Notes: generated by a model not told the origin, from the letters alone. Counted from the first letter of the stretch, positions 1 to 9,401 are shown. The stretch: DNA of 64,000 bases from Shewanella loihica PV-4 (GCF_000016065.1 NC_009092.1:1922001-1986000), one strand, 5' to 3'. Translations and numbers: made by a program.

Positions 1-45
1 AGGCCAATAATTTTTCAGGCAAAGCCTGAGGAAAAGGAGCAAAAC

Positions 46-945
46 ATGAATACAGTTGCATTTATCGGATTAGGTAACATGGGTGGCCCGATGGCGGTCA
101 ACCTGGTGAAGGCTGGCTACACGGTTAAGGCCTTCGATCTCTCTCAGACGGCCCTGAGCCATGTGGTCGAGGAGGGTGCCATGCAGGCACCGAGTGCCTG
201 TGCGGCAGCGGCGGCGGCCGATGTGGTGATCACAATGTTGCCTGCGGGCAAGCATGTGCGCAGTCTCTATCTGGGAGACGAGCAGAACAAAGGCATCATA
301 GATGTGGTGGCCGACGGCACCCTGCTCATCGACTGTTCTACCATAGACGCCGAGAGCGCACGTTTCGTCGCCGAGCAGGCCAAGACCAAGGGGCTGGAGT
401 TTATCGACGCGCCGGTATCGGGCGGCACGGCCGGTGCAGCGGCCGGAACCCTGACCTTCATCTGTGGCGGCAGCGATACCGCTTTCGAGCAGGCCCAGGG
501 CGTGCTGAATGTTATGGGTGCCAATATCTTCCACGCCGGCGGCCCGGGTGCCGGTCAGGTGGCCAAGATCTGTAACAACATGCTGCTGTCTGTTTTGATG
601 GTTGGCACCAGCGAGTCGATTCAGATGGGGATCGACCACGGACTGGATCCTAAGGTGCTCTCAGAGATCATGAAGGTCAGTAGTGGTGGTAATTGGACGC
701 TAGATAAATATAATCCTTGTCCAGATGTGATGGAAAACGTGCCATCATCAAATGGTTACCAGGGTGGATTCATGGTTGATCTCATGGTGAAAGACTTAGG
801 TCTGTCCCAGGAGGCGGCCTTGCTCTCTAACTCGAGCACCCCAATGGGCGCCTTGGCCCGTAGCCTGTACGTGAATCATGCCCGTCAGGGCAATGGTAAG
901 CGTGATTTCTCCAGTATTTTTGAGCAGTTTAATAAAAAAGGGTAA
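46..945 (+). CDS. mmsB: 3-hydroxyisobutyrate dehydrogenase
   Basis: Oxidises 3-hydroxyisobutyrate to methylmalonate semialdehyde with NAD+ in valine breakdown (cytoplasm). The 299-aa product has the N-terminal Rossmann motif GLGNMG at about residues 8-13, the substrate-binding DAPVSGG at 121-127 and the GxGQxxKxxNN segment with the catalytic Lys near 174, all hallmarks of the beta-hydroxyacid dehydrogenase family at normal length. The ATG follows a good AAGGAG ribosome site, itself just after a small hairpin (15-20 pairing with 24-29). The next gene, an SDR, begins a few bases after the stop, so the two are probably the last genes of a branched-chain amino acid degradation operon whose upstream part lies outside the window. 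Assignment to valine catabolism rather than another beta-hydroxyacid is by family and context. Confidence 0.93.
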   Translation: MNTVAFIGLGNMGGPMAVNLVKAGYTVKAFDLSQTALSHVVEEGAMQAPSACAAAAAADVVITMLPAGKHVRSLYLGDEQNKGIIDVVADGTLLIDCSTIDAESARFVAEQAKTKGLEFIDAPVSGGTAGAAAGTLTFICGGSDTAFEQAQGVLNVMGANIFHAGGPGAGQVAKICNNMLLSVLMVGTSESIQMGIDHGLDPKVLSEIMKVSSGGNWTLDKYNPCPDVMENVPSSNGYQGGFMVDLMVKDLGLSQEAALLSNSSTPMGALARSLYVNHARQGNGKRDFSSIFEQFNKKG

Positions 946-949
946 GTTG

Positions 950-1708
950 ATGGATTTAAAAGATAAGGTTGTTGTCATCACAGGTGGTGCCGGTGGTTTA
1001 GGTTTTGCGATGGCCCAAGAACTTGCCGCTGCGGGTGCCAAGTTGGCACTTATCGATGTGGATCAGGAGAAGCTAGAGCGCGCCTGTGCCGATATCGGCG
1101 ATACCACTGAGGTGCAAGGTTACGCCTTCGACATTACCGATGAAGAAGATGTGGTGGCTGGTTTCGGTTATATCCTCGAAGATTTCGGCCAGGTCAACGT
1201 GCTGGTTAACAACGCGGGTATTTTGCTCGATGGCATGCTGGTGAAGGCCAAAGAGGGTGAGGTGACTGATCGCATGTCGCTGGCGCAGTTCCAGGCGGTG
1301 ATCAATGTAAACCTGACAGGATCATTCCTCTGCGGACGCGAAGCGGCGGCGGCGATGATCACCTCTAAGCAGCAGGGTGTTATCGTTAACATCTCTAGCC
1401 TGGCGAAGGCGGGCAACATTGGCCAGACCAACTACGCGGCCTCTAAGGCGGGCGTTGCGGCCATGTCTGTGGGCTGGGCGAAAGAGCTGGCACGCTACAA
1501 TATCCGTAGCGCCGCTGTGGCGCCGGGTGTTATCGAGACTGAGATGACGGCGGCCATGAAGCCTGAGGCGCTGGAGCGTCTGGAGAAGATGGTGCCGGTT
1601 GGACGCTTAGGCCAGGCAAGCGAAATCGCCTCTACCGTTAAGTTCATCATCGAAAACGACTATGTAAACGGTCGCGTGTTCGAAATAGACGGCGGTATCC
1701 GTATCTAA
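950..1708 (+). CDS. short-chain dehydrogenase/reductase, branched-chain catabolism operon
   Basis: Classical SDR oxidoreductase of 252 aa. Visible motifs are the NAD(P)-binding TGGAGGLG (11-18), NNAG (87-90), the catalytic Ser near 149-150 and YAASK (Tyr162, Lys166). The start is the ATG at 950, four bases after the mmsB stop. A longer reading frame begins inside mmsB, but its extra N-terminus does not fit the family, in which the fold begins a few residues before TGxxxGxG. The tight spacing indicates cotranscription with mmsB. Substrate is unknown from sequence. A 3-hydroxyacyl-CoA or 3-ketoacyl role in branched-chain acyl degradation is an inference from the neighbour. Confidence 0.88.
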   Translation: MDLKDKVVVITGGAGGLGFAMAQELAAAGAKLALIDVDQEKLERACADIGDTTEVQGYAFDITDEEDVVAGFGYILEDFGQVNVLVNNAGILLDGMLVKAKEGEVTDRMSLAQFQAVINVNLTGSFLCGREAAAAMITSKQQGVIVNISSLAKAGNIGQTNYAASKAGVAAMSVGWAKELARYNIRSAAVAPGVIETEMTAAMKPEALERLEKMVPVGRLGQASEIASTVKFIIENDYVNGRVFEIDGGIRI

Positions 1709-1730
1709 GTCCTTCATTATAGTTGTGCGA

Positions 1731-1754
1731 AACGGGCCCTGTGCCCGTTTTTTT
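1731..1754 (+). terminator. rho-independent terminator after mmsB-SDR operon
   Basis: Seven-base stem AACGGGC / GCCCGTT with a five-base loop followed by a run of T. It sits 22 bases after the SDR stop and closes the operon. Confidence 0.85.
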
Positions 1755-1821
1755 ATGGCGACGCCTATTCTTGGTAAAGGCGCTATGTGCTAAGGCGTGC
1801 CACTTGATGTAATCTAACCTT

Positions 1822-2079
1822 ATGAGTAAGAAAAGAAAGATGATATGGTTTGAACAAGCAACCAAGACGCTGATGCTAATCGTGGGTGTCATTGGGGTGG
1901 TGGTGATCTATGCTGGTTTCTTCTTTCTGCTGATAACCCAGTCTACGGCCAGCTTCTTGCCCTGGTATATTCTGATCTCCCCCTGGCTCTGCATCTACTT
2001 CGGCCTTAGCGGTGAGAAGCAGAGGCTCACTCTCCTGTGGTTGCGACGTAAGTTATTCTTTTGGCGTAAATTCAAGTGA
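1822..2079 (+). CDS. small two-helix membrane protein
   Basis: Unrecognised 85-aa protein. It has a basic N-terminus (MSKKRKM), two hydrophobic segments at about 14-37 and 45-62, and a strongly basic C-terminal tail (WLRRKLFFWRKFK), which suggests a small inner-membrane protein with both ends cytoplasmic. It lies nine bases upstream of the S9 peptidase gene and on the same strand, so they are likely cotranscribed. No family assigned. Confidence 0.6.
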   Translation: MSKKRKMIWFEQATKTLMLIVGVIGVVVIYAGFFFLLITQSTASFLPWYILISPWLCIYFGLSGEKQRLTLLWLRRKLFFWRKFK

Positions 2080-2088
2080 AGTAAGACT

Positions 2089-4140
2089 ATGGCGCGACGG
2101 TTCAAAAACCTGACTCTGGTGCTGATCATGGTGGCCGTGGCCGCCGTACTCTCGATGCGCCTTTTTCAGGTCGAGCCTCCCGAACAGCCCCGCGACAAGC
2201 GTAGTGGTCGTCTGATCGCCGACTACGGCAGCTGGCACTCGGTGCTCTCCGCCAAGCAGGTCTACGCCCCCTCGGACAGCTTCGGCGTCCTCAGGCCCAT
2301 GGAGGGCGGACTCTATTTCACCCAGGCCGACGCAGAACGCGGCGGCAAGGTGGGGGTCAATAAGCTCACACCAAAGGGTGAGGTGGCGAGCATCATAGCT
2401 CCCGAATTCGATGTGAAGAGCCGGGTACACGAGTATGGCGGCGCCCCCGTGCTGGCCATAGGTAACAGCCTGTTTGCGGTGAAAAGTGACGATCAGCGCC
2501 TCTACCGTATCGCCCCCAATCAGGCGCCCGTGGCCCTAACGCCAGCAGATACGCGCCACGCCGACTGTGTCTCTTACCCTAAAGGTTCGCGCATCATCTG
2601 TGTGCGCGAAGATCACCGCCAGGCAGGGGATCCCACCGCCAGCATAGTGGCGTTAAACCTTAATTTTGAAAATGAAGGCGAGCCCCTGGTCAGCGGTAGT
2701 GATTTTTACGCCGCGCCCCGTGTCTCACCGGATAATCGCCAGCTGGCCTGGATAAGCTGGCAGCAACCTAATATGCCCTGGGACAACACTGAGCTTTGGG
2801 TGGCCGATCTTGACCCCAAGGGCGGCATCAACAATCCAAGACGCCTGTTTGCCAATCTTAAAGGCGCCATCACTCAACCCCTCTACAGCCCCGGCGGTGA
2901 GCTCTATGTGGTGGCCGATTTCAACAATTGGTGGAACCTCTATCGCATCACGCCAGAGGGCGATGCTCAGCCTGTGCTCGAATTGGCGGGGGAGTTTGCC
3001 CGGCCCGACTGGTTGCTGGGCAACCACAGCTATGCCTTCGAGTCTGAGGAGCAACTGATCGCCAGCGTGCAGACTGAGGGCAGGACATACCTGCTTAGGC
3101 TGCATACCCAGCTTGGGATCAGTGAGTCGATTGCCGCCGAGTTTGCGGAGGTTACACAGGTGGTTAAGGGGCCGGACGGCGTCTATTTCATCGGCAGTAA
3201 GGTAACGCCGGAGAAGGGGATCTACCGCATTCGGGGTCGGGGCGTCGAGTGGGTATATGGGCCTAGGGTGACGCCCCTCGACCCTCGCTACATCTCACGT
3301 GCCGAGTACATCCAGTTTATCTCGGACATCAGTGGGCTGCCCGTCTATGGCTACTTCTACGGCCCCATGAACCCAGATTATATCGCGCCGGACGACCAAC
3401 GCCCGCCGCTTATCGTCATGTTGCATGGCGGGCCCACCTGGCGGGCCAGCCTGAGTTTTCGCCGGGATATCCAGTTCTGGACCAGTCGCGGCTTTGCCGT
3501 GCTGGATGTCAATTACCGTGGTAGCTCAGGCTTTGGCCGTGACTATCGTCAGAGTCTCTATGGTTTGTGGGGTAGGGCCGAGGTGGAAGATGCCATCGAG
3601 GCGGCCGATTATGTGATGGACAAGGGCTGGGTCGACGCCGACAAGGTGGCCATTCGCGGCATGAGCGCCGGCGGCTTCAGCGTGCTCTCGGCGATGGCCT
3701 TCTATCACACCTTCAAGGCCGGTGTGGTCTACTCGGGGATCAGCGATCTCGAGGCCCTTGATCGGGAGACCCATAGATTCGAACAGGGCTATCTGCATCA
3801 TCTGGTGGGGGAGCTTAAACCTAACTCGCCCCTCTATCGTCAGCGCTCGCCTCTATATCACTTAGACGATCTCAAGGCGCCGCTGCTGCTGGTGCAGGGG
3901 GCCAAGGATCCTATCGTGCCCGCTAGGCAGTCAGAGGCCATCTACGCCGCGCTGAAACGCCGGGGCGTACCCGTGGCCTACCTGCAATTTGACGATGAGG
4001 GCCACGGGGTGAAGAAGCCGTTGAATCGTATCGCCGCACTCAACGCCGAATTATCCTTTTATGGTCAGGTGTTTGGCTTTACGCCAGCCGATAAGCTGAG
4101 TCCACTTGCCATAGATAACGCGCTCGCCCTAGGCCACTAA
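2089..4140 (+). CDS. prolyl-oligopeptidase family (S9) serine peptidase
   Basis: A 683-aa protein with an N-terminal signal-anchor (hydrophobic residues about 9-24), a central region of roughly 330 residues with the WD-like strand pattern of the S9 beta-propeller, and a C-terminal alpha/beta-hydrolase domain. The nucleophile elbow GMSAGG (524-529, Ser526) is followed by an acidic residue in KDP (Asp607) and a terminal His in GHG (His639), giving a plausible Ser-Asp-His triad. LHGGPT near 444 forms the oxyanion region. This fits the acylaminoacyl/dipeptidyl-peptidase-like S9 group that removes short peptides from oligopeptides. The anchor suggests periplasmic action. The substrate cannot be read from sequence. 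Confidence 0.88.
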   Translation: MARRFKNLTLVLIMVAVAAVLSMRLFQVEPPEQPRDKRSGRLIADYGSWHSVLSAKQVYAPSDSFGVLRPMEGGLYFTQADAERGGKVGVNKLTPKGEVASIIAPEFDVKSRVHEYGGAPVLAIGNSLFAVKSDDQRLYRIAPNQAPVALTPADTRHADCVSYPKGSRIICVREDHRQAGDPTASIVALNLNFENEGEPLVSGSDFYAAPRVSPDNRQLAWISWQQPNMPWDNTELWVADLDPKGGINNPRRLFANLKGAITQPLYSPGGELYVVADFNNWWNLYRITPEGDAQPVLELAGEFARPDWLLGNHSYAFESEEQLIASVQTEGRTYLLRLHTQLGISESIAAEFAEVTQVVKGPDGVYFIGSKVTPEKGIYRIRGRGVEWVYGPRVTPLDPRYISRAEYIQFISDISGLPVYGYFYGPMNPDYIAPDDQRPPLIVMLHGGPTWRASLSFRRDIQFWTSRGFAVLDVNYRGSSGFGRDYRQSLYGLWGRAEVEDAIEAADYVMDKGWVDADKVAIRGMSAGGFSVLSAMAFYHTFKAGVVYSGISDLEALDRETHRFEQGYLHHLVGELKPNSPLYRQRSPLYHLDDLKAPLLLVQGAKDPIVPARQSEAIYAALKRRGVPVAYLQFDDEGHGVKKPLNRIAALNAELSFYGQVFGFTPADKLSPLAIDNALALGH

Positions 4141-4149
4141 GGACGGCTG

Positions 4150-4195
4150 AGCAACTAAGCGGAAAAGCGGCGGAAAATCGCCCGCTTAAGTTGCT
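4150..4195 (+). terminator. long hairpin after S9 peptidase gene
   Basis: AGCAACT at 4150-4156 pairs with AGTTGCT at 4189-4195, and AAGCGG pairs with CCGCTT inside it. No T-run follows, so it is either a non-canonical terminator or a 3-prime stabilising stem. Confidence 0.45.
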
Positions 4196-4353
4196 AAAAT
4201 CCCCCAAAGTGGCTATAGTAGCGCGCTTTAAAATATCCCTTTAGCGCAGTTTTTCATCAGCTTGTCATCGGCAGCCGATAGGGTGTTTGTTGAGTAAGCT
4301 ACTAGACTCAAACAGGCGTCACTTCGCTTAACTACTATTTTCGGAATTTCACA

Positions 4354-5949
4354 TTGATCACGACAGCTAACATCACCATGCAGTTTGGCTCTAAGCCGCT
4401 GTTTGAAAACATCTCAGTAAAATTCGGCGGCGGTAACCGTTACGGCCTTATCGGTGCCAACGGTTGTGGTAAATCAACCTTCATGAAGATCCTTGGCGGC
4501 GAACTCGAGCCAACATCGGGCAACGTCTCTCTGGATGTGAACGAGCGTCTGGGTAAGCTGAGCCAGAACCAGTTTGGTTACGAAGAGTTTAACGTGGTCG
4601 ATACCGTGATCATGGGCCACACCGAGCTGTGGAAGGTGAAACAAGAGCGTGACCGCATCTATTCGCTACCTGAGATGAGCGAAGAAGATGGCATCAAGGT
4701 GGCCGAGCTGGAGATGGAATTTGCCGAGATGGACGGTTACACCGCAGAAAGCCGCGCCGGCGAACTGCTGCTGGGTGTGGGCATTCCACTGGAGCAACAC
4801 TTCGGCCTGATGAGCGAAATCGCTCCAGGTTTCAAGCTGCGTGTGCTGCTGGCCCAGGCGCTATTTAGCGATCCCGATGTACTGCTGCTCGACGAACCCA
4901 CCAACAACTTGGATATCGACACCATCCGCTGGCTGCAAGAGATGCTTAACCAGCGTAACAGCACAATGATCATCATCTCGCACGACAGATACTTCCTCAA
5001 CTCTGTCTGTACCCATATGGCGGATCTCGACTATGGTGAGCTGCGTGTTTATCCGGGTAACTATGATGAATACATGACGGCAGCGAGCCAGGCGCGCGAG
5101 CGTTTACTGTCTGATAACGCTAAGAAGAAGGCGCAGATCGCCGAGCTACAAGGCTTCGTGGCGCGCTTCTCGGCCAACGCCTCTAAGGCGAAGCAGGCGA
5201 CCTCTCGTGCCAAGCAGATCGAGAAGATCAAGCTGGAAGAGGTTAAGGCCTCAAGCCGCGTCAACCCCTTCATCCGTTTCGAGCAGGAGAAGAAGCTGTT
5301 CCGTAACGCCTTGGTGGTTGAGGAGCTGTCTAAGGGTTATGACGACGGTCCACTGTTCAAAGACTTTAACCTGATTGCCGAAGTGGGCGAGCGCATCGCG
5401 GTACTGGGTGAGAACGGTGTGGGTAAGACCACCATGCTGCGTACCCTGATCCACGATATCCCGCAAGATACAGGTACTATCCAGTGGTCTGAAAACTCGG
5501 CTATCGGTTACTACGCGCAGGATCATGAATCAGATTTCGAAAACGACATGACACTGTTTGATTGGATGAGTCAGTGGCGTAAACCTGAAGATGACGATCA
5601 GAGCGTACGTGGCTACCTCGGTCGTATGCTGTTTAGCTCAGACGATATTAAGAAGTCGGTACGCGTACTCTCAGGTGGTGAGAAGGGCCGTATGCTGTTT
5701 GGTAAGCTGATCATGCAAAAGCCAAACATTTTGGTGATGGATGAGCCGACCAACCACTTGGATATGGAATCCATTGAGTCGCTCAACAATGCGCTGGAGA
5801 TGTATGAAGGCACCTTGATCTTCGTCAGTCACGACCGCGCCTTCGTATCGTCGCTGGCCACCCGCATCATAGAGATCACCCCACAGGGCGTGAATGACTT
5901 CAAGGGTACTTATGATGAATTCCTGCGCAGCAAAGGCGTAGAAGAATAA
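4354..5949 (+). CDS. ybiT: ABC-F family ATPase YbiT
   Basis: Soluble 531-aa ABC-F protein with two nucleotide-binding domains and no membrane part, of the ribosome-associated translation-factor type. Walker A sites are GANGCGKST (34-42) and GENGVGKTT (about 352). The Walker B/D-loop DEPTNNLD and DEPTNHLD are both present. The second domain has a clean LSGGEKGR signature, whereas the first has the YbiT-type replacement APGFKLR. A charged linker rich in Lys and Glu (about 245-300) joins the domains. The N-terminus matches YbiT only if translation begins at the TTG at 4354 ([12 protein letters not shown]), so a TTG start is chosen. The Shine-Dalgarno is weak. A bidirectional terminator follows. 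The family affects translation elongation at particular sequences or antibiotic-bound ribosomes; this protein's specificity is unknown. Confidence 0.93.
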   Translation: MITTANITMQFGSKPLFENISVKFGGGNRYGLIGANGCGKSTFMKILGGELEPTSGNVSLDVNERLGKLSQNQFGYEEFNVVDTVIMGHTELWKVKQERDRIYSLPEMSEEDGIKVAELEMEFAEMDGYTAESRAGELLLGVGIPLEQHFGLMSEIAPGFKLRVLLAQALFSDPDVLLLDEPTNNLDIDTIRWLQEMLNQRNSTMIIISHDRYFLNSVCTHMADLDYGELRVYPGNYDEYMTAASQARERLLSDNAKKKAQIAELQGFVARFSANASKAKQATSRAKQIEKIKLEEVKASSRVNPFIRFEQEKKLFRNALVVEELSKGYDDGPLFKDFNLIAEVGERIAVLGENGVGKTTMLRTLIHDIPQDTGTIQWSENSAIGYYAQDHESDFENDMTLFDWMSQWRKPEDDDQSVRGYLGRMLFSSDDIKKSVRVLSGGEKGRMLFGKLIMQKPNILVMDEPTNHLDMESIESLNNALEMYEGTLIFVSHDRAFVSSLATRIIEITPQGVNDFKGTYDEFLRSKGVEE

Positions 5950-5971
5950 GCGATTAGGTATCTTGCCTAAT

Positions 5972-6009
5972 AAAAAGCCCAAGTGATTAAACACTTGGGC
6001 TTTTTTTTA
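5972..6009. terminator. bidirectional terminator between ybiT and aminopeptidase gene
   Basis: Eleven-base stem AAGCCCAAGTG / CACTTGGGCTT with A-run on the left and T-run on the right, between convergent genes. Confidence 0.88.
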
Positions 6010-6082
6010 TCGTCTAACTTTTTTATCGTCTAACTTTTTTATCGTCTAACTTTTTTATCGTCCGACTTTTTTAACGTCTAAC
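6003..6082. repeat. five 16-bp tandem repeats
   Basis: Unit TTTTTTATCGTCTAAC is repeated five times with a few substitutions in the fourth and fifth copies. It fills the gap between the ybiT terminator and the convergent aminopeptidase gene. It is non-coding and could be a variable-number locus. Confidence 0.9.
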
Positions 6083-6103
6083 TCTCGTTTAACGAAACCG
6101 TCG

Positions 6104-7465
6104 TTACTTGGCGAAGCGATTAGCCAGATAGTCGAACACGGCGCGAATGCCGAAGGCTTCGCCGCCGATAGGGCGACCCGGTAGCTTACGGGTATTCCAG
6201 GCCATGACGTCGAAGTGGGTCCAGCTGATCTCCTCATCGACGAAGGCTTCCAGATAGAGGGCCGCCGTGATGGCGCCGCCGAAGGGCACCTTGCCACAGT
6301 TGGCTAAGTCGGCGATATCACTGCCGGTCAGGTCAAAGTAAGGCTTGTGCAGTGGCATGCGCCACACGGGATCTTCAACCGTCAGGCCAGAGGCGGTGAT
6401 GCCGGCCGCAACTTCGTCGTCGTTGCTGAAGAAGCCAGGCAGCTCAGTGCCCAGGGCGATGCGCATGGCGCCAGTCAGGGTAGCGAAATCGATCAGCAGC
6501 TCAGGCTTGTCGCTGTTGGCTTCGGCCAGGGCGTCACACAGCACCAGACGGCCTTCGGCGTCCGTGTTGTCAATCTCAACCGTGAGGCCCTTGCGGGTGG
6601 TGATCACATCACCCGGGCGGAAGGCATTGGCCGAAACGGCGTTTTCCACCGCTGGCACCAATACGCGCAGGCGTACCGGCAGCTCGGCGGCCATGATCTG
6701 ATGGGCCAGGCCGATAACATGAGCGGCGCCGCCCATATCTTTCTTCATCAGGCGCATGCCAGCGCCAGGCTTAAGATCCAGTCCGCCCGAGTCGAAACAG
6801 ACCCCTTTACCCACCAGGGTGACCTTAGGCGCGTCTTCATCGCCCCAGGTGAGATCGATCAGGCGCGGCGCATTATGGCTGGCGCGGCCAACCATGTGGA
6901 TAGTAGGGTAGTTGTGGGTCAGCAGGTCGTCACCGACGATCTGAGTGACCTTGGCGCCAAACTCGCTTGCCAGTGACTCCATGGTCTCGCCCAGGTGCTG
7001 AGGCATCATGTCGGCGGCAGGGGTGTTCACCAGATCGCGCACGATAGAGACAGAGCGCGCCATCTTGAGAGTCTGCTCAACCAGCTCGGCATCGCGGAGC
7101 ACCAGCTGTGGGTAGACCTTGTCATTGGCCTTATAACGGTCAAACTTGTAGGCACCTAAGGCCCAGCTAAAGGCCGCCAGCTTACAGGTCTGGGTATCGG
7201 CCTCCAGCAGGTATTGGCCGGCGGGTAGTTCGTTAACCAGATCGCCACACACCCAGTGGGAGTCTTTGTCGTCGCTCACATAGAGCACCTGGCTGAGGCT
7301 GCCGTCAGTGCCTGGGATCAGGCTGAGGCCCTTGCCCTTGTATTGGGTGCTGCCTAGCCAGTTTTGAACCGGTTTATCCTGGCCGTTTAGCCAATCGTTA
7401 TAGTCATTTGCCGCGAGTAGCGTTAGTGGGATCCCTTCGGAACCAGAGAGGAGTAGTTGAGTCAT
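6104..7465 (-). CDS. M17 leucyl aminopeptidase family protein
   Basis: A 453-aa cytosolic metallo-aminopeptidase of family M17. The C-terminal catalytic domain shows the diagnostic NTDAEGRL near residue 299 and the upstream metal/substrate loop GKGVCFDSGG, together with KKDMGGAA, which carry the two-zinc site and catalytic Lys. The N-terminal 150 or so residues are less conserved, as is usual. It removes N-terminal residues from peptides. Length and divergent N-terminus are closer to the PepB-like branch than to PepA, but I do not assign a symbol. It is transcribed toward ybiT and ends at the 16-bp repeats. Confidence 0.9.
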   Translation of the reverse strand: MTQLLLSGSEGIPLTLLAANDYNDWLNGQDKPVQNWLGSTQYKGKGLSLIPGTDGSLSQVLYVSDDKDSHWVCGDLVNELPAGQYLLEADTQTCKLAAFSWALGAYKFDRYKANDKVYPQLVLRDAELVEQTLKMARSVSIVRDLVNTPAADMMPQHLGETMESLASEFGAKVTQIVGDDLLTHNYPTIHMVGRASHNAPRLIDLTWGDEDAPKVTLVGKGVCFDSGGLDLKPGAGMRLMKKDMGGAAHVIGLAHQIMAAELPVRLRVLVPAVENAVSANAFRPGDVITTRKGLTVEIDNTDAEGRLVLCDALAEANSDKPELLIDFATLTGAMRIALGTELPGFFSNDDEVAAGITASGLTVEDPVWRMPLHKPYFDLTGSDIADLANCGKVPFGGAITAALYLEAFVDEEISWTHFDVMAWNTRKLPGRPIGGEAFGIRAVFDYLANRFAK

Positions 7466-7537
7466 TGGGCATCATCTTGTTGAGGTCAAAATTCAACTTA
7501 GATTAGCATGTCAGCCCCTCGGGGTGAAAGCGGCGCA

Positions 7538-7966
7538 TCATTCATTGCTGGCTTTTTCGACAGCGTCCAGGGCGCGCTTATTGGCACGGGCTTCACGGCT
7601 CAGCTGGGCCTTGCGTTCGGAGAGATTATTGAAGGAGCTGGGCAGCACCTCGACGCCGACCAACTTACCCAGTTTCACTACCACAGGAATGGTGATGGGG
7701 GCAAAGGGCAGCACGGCAAACACCCCAAGGCCCAGGCCTTTGATCAGATCCGCCAGCTGCTGGTTGGCCAGCCGTAGCTCTTCCTTGCTGGCCTGCTTGC
7801 GGGTGTAACGACCATAGGCGACCAGCATATCCTTGGTCTCCTGTTTCTCCTGGGCCAGGGCATCTTTGAGCACCAACATGTCACGTTTTAAACGTAGACC
7901 GAAGCGGCGTCGACTGATGCGCAGCACCCTGAAGGGGGCCTTATGTAATTTACGATAAATTTTCAT
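7538..7966 (-). CDS. LETM1-like domain protein
   Basis: A 142-aa protein with a very basic N-terminus (about 30 residues rich in Lys/Arg), a central helical region and a hydrophobic Pro-rich segment at about 82-112 reading FAVLPFAPITIPVV followed by LPSSFNN. That pattern (Pro-rich hydrophobic helix then lP-S-x-F) resembles the LETM1 ribosome-binding-like domain. The C-terminus is charged and coiled-coil-like. Function in bacteria is not established. It is upstream of the M17 gene on the same strand (72-bp gap) and may share its transcript. Confidence 0.6.
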   Translation of the reverse strand: MKIYRKLHKAPFRVLRISRRRFGLRLKRDMLVLKDALAQEKQETKDMLVAYGRYTRKQASKEELRLANQQLADLIKGLGLGVFAVLPFAPITIPVVVKLGKLVGVEVLPSSFNNLSERKAQLSREARANKRALDAVEKASNE

Positions 7967-8026
7967 GGCGCGATTGTCTCATAAGCCCAGCGCAAGACCT
8001 ATCTTTTCCTGACACTCTTTTTTGCC

Positions 8027-8584
8027 TTAGATGAGGCTGGGTGCAAGATGTTGCAGCAGGCTCTGGCTGCGAAGGGCGGCGCCTTTATCCTGGCTCACCA
8101 TGGCCGAAACGATGGCACCTTCTTTCATCAGGCAGATAAGGTCTACCAGGGCTTCATTTGGCTGATGGAGGTGCTTGCCAATCAAGTCTCGAACCGCCTG
8201 TTTATGGAACTTGGCGAAGCGCGATACCTGACAGCGGCAGTCGCCACATTCGATGGCGGAGTTGATAAACAGGCAGCCGTGAAACTGACTCAGCTCGGGT
8301 ACCCGGTCGTTAAACCAGTCATCCAGCGCGCTAAACAGTGCATCGATCACGCCGAGATCGTCCTGAGCTGGCGTAAGGCGCTCCTCCAGCCAGTGGATGA
8401 AGATCTGGTGACGGGTTTCGAGCACCGCCACTATCAGGGCTTCCTTACTGCTGAAGTGATGATACAGGGTCTTCTTGGCGACTCCGGAGACCTTAAGCAC
8501 CTCGTTGATCCCCACAAGATTGATGCCCCGCTCGGTAAAGAGGGAGAGGGCGGTATCGATTAGTAACTGTCTCTTATCTGTCAT
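8027..8584 (-). CDS. TetR family transcriptional regulator
   Basis: DNA-binding repressor of 185 aa. The N-terminal helix-turn-helix is visible in the TetR pattern: ALSLFTERGINLVGINEV, then SGVAKKTLYHHFSSKE. The remainder is a ligand-binding helical domain containing several Cys (a GDCRC cluster near residue 120). The ATG at 8584 is preferred over one ten codons upstream because GAGG lies at the right distance before it. It is divergent from the HPP-family gene at 8713, and the intergenic region holds two GTAGAC-N6-GTCTAC palindromes, so autoregulation and control of the HPP gene are likely. The inducer is unknown. Confidence 0.85.
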   Translation of the reverse strand: MTDKRQLLIDTALSLFTERGINLVGINEVLKVSGVAKKTLYHHFSSKEALIVAVLETRHQIFIHWLEERLTPAQDDLGVIDALFSALDDWFNDRVPELSQFHGCLFINSAIECGDCRCQVSRFAKFHKQAVRDLIGKHLHQPNEALVDLICLMKEGAIVSAMVSQDKGAALRSQSLLQHLAPSLI

Positions 8585-8616
8585 CTTAGCCTCGCTTTTT
8601 TTATATCTTGACATCG

Positions 8617-8694
8617 GTAGACCAAGTTGTCTACTCTTGCGGGTAGACAGACTTGTCTACATAAGGCTCGTCTATATAAAGCCTGTCTATATAA
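8617..8694. promoter_or_regulatory. putative TetR operators
   Basis: Two copies of GTAGAC-N6-GTCTAC (8617-8634 and 8643-8660) lie 26 bp apart in the divergent gap. They are followed by two direct copies of GTCTATATAA (from 8670 and 8685). The two palindromes are identical in their half sites. They overlap the region where both divergent promoters must lie, as expected for operators of the adjacent TetR regulator. Confidence 0.72.
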
Positions 8695-8712
8695 GGGAGT
8701 TAAGAGATCAAG

Positions 8713-9183
8713 ATGAATAAACTGGCATTTGCGTTAATCTCCGGCCTGGGCGCCGCCTTGGCCATCGGCCTGTTGTCCTTTGCAGAAACCCTGCAGTCGG
8801 ACATAGTGCTGCTCATGGTGCCTTTCGGCGCTACGGCGGTATTGGTGTTTGGGGTGCCGGACAGCCCCCTGGCCCAGCCGAAGAACGTGATCTTCGGTCA
8901 TCTGCTGACCTGCGCGATCGGCCTCTATTTCGTTCACTATGTCGGGGTGAGCCCGTTGACCCTGGCGATTGCGACCGGGCTCGCGGTCAGCGGCATGCTG
9001 CTGACCAAGACGACCCATCCACCGGCGGGCGCCACGCCACTGTTGGTGATGTTAACCGGGCAGGATTGGAGTTTTCTGGTTTCCCCCGTGTTGTCCGGCG
9101 CCTTGATCATAGTGCTTGTGGGTAAACTGATCGCCTTGATGCACAAACGCCTGGAGCGGCAGCAGCGCGCGGCGCTGGATTAG
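8713..9183 (+). CDS. HPP family integral membrane protein
   Basis: A 156-aa protein with four predicted transmembrane segments. It has the family signature HPPAGATPLL near residues 102-111, along with the FGATAVLVFG element in the second helix. HPP proteins of plastids and cyanobacteria have been linked to nitrite transport; for this proteobacterial member the substrate is not known. It is divergent from, and probably repressed by, the TetR regulator at 8027-8584. A purine-rich GGGAG lies before the ATG. Confidence 0.85.
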   Translation: MNKLAFALISGLGAALAIGLLSFAETLQSDIVLLMVPFGATAVLVFGVPDSPLAQPKNVIFGHLLTCAIGLYFVHYVGVSPLTLAIATGLAVSGMLLTKTTHPPAGATPLLVMLTGQDWSFLVSPVLSGALIIVLVGKLIALMHKRLERQQRAALD

Positions 9184-9401
9184 AACATCCTTTAAAAGCC
9201 TGTACTTATGGCTAGGGCAAGATACAACTTTTGTGCGTAATTTCAGTAGGCTAGATTGGTATAGACTATACTTCTCATTTGGTCATGGGTGGGCGATTTG
9301 GCTTAGATGTCTATAGCGGGATGTAAACTGGACTTGGTTAGAGTCGCCCCTTACCCATGAGCTCGTCAGCGCAGGCCGCTCGGCAAAAGGATGAAGAGTG
9401 A

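Noticed and set aside
70..639. 189-aa open frame antisense to mmsB
   Set aside because: Shadow frame of a strongly supported gene; no family features and no Shine-Dalgarno.
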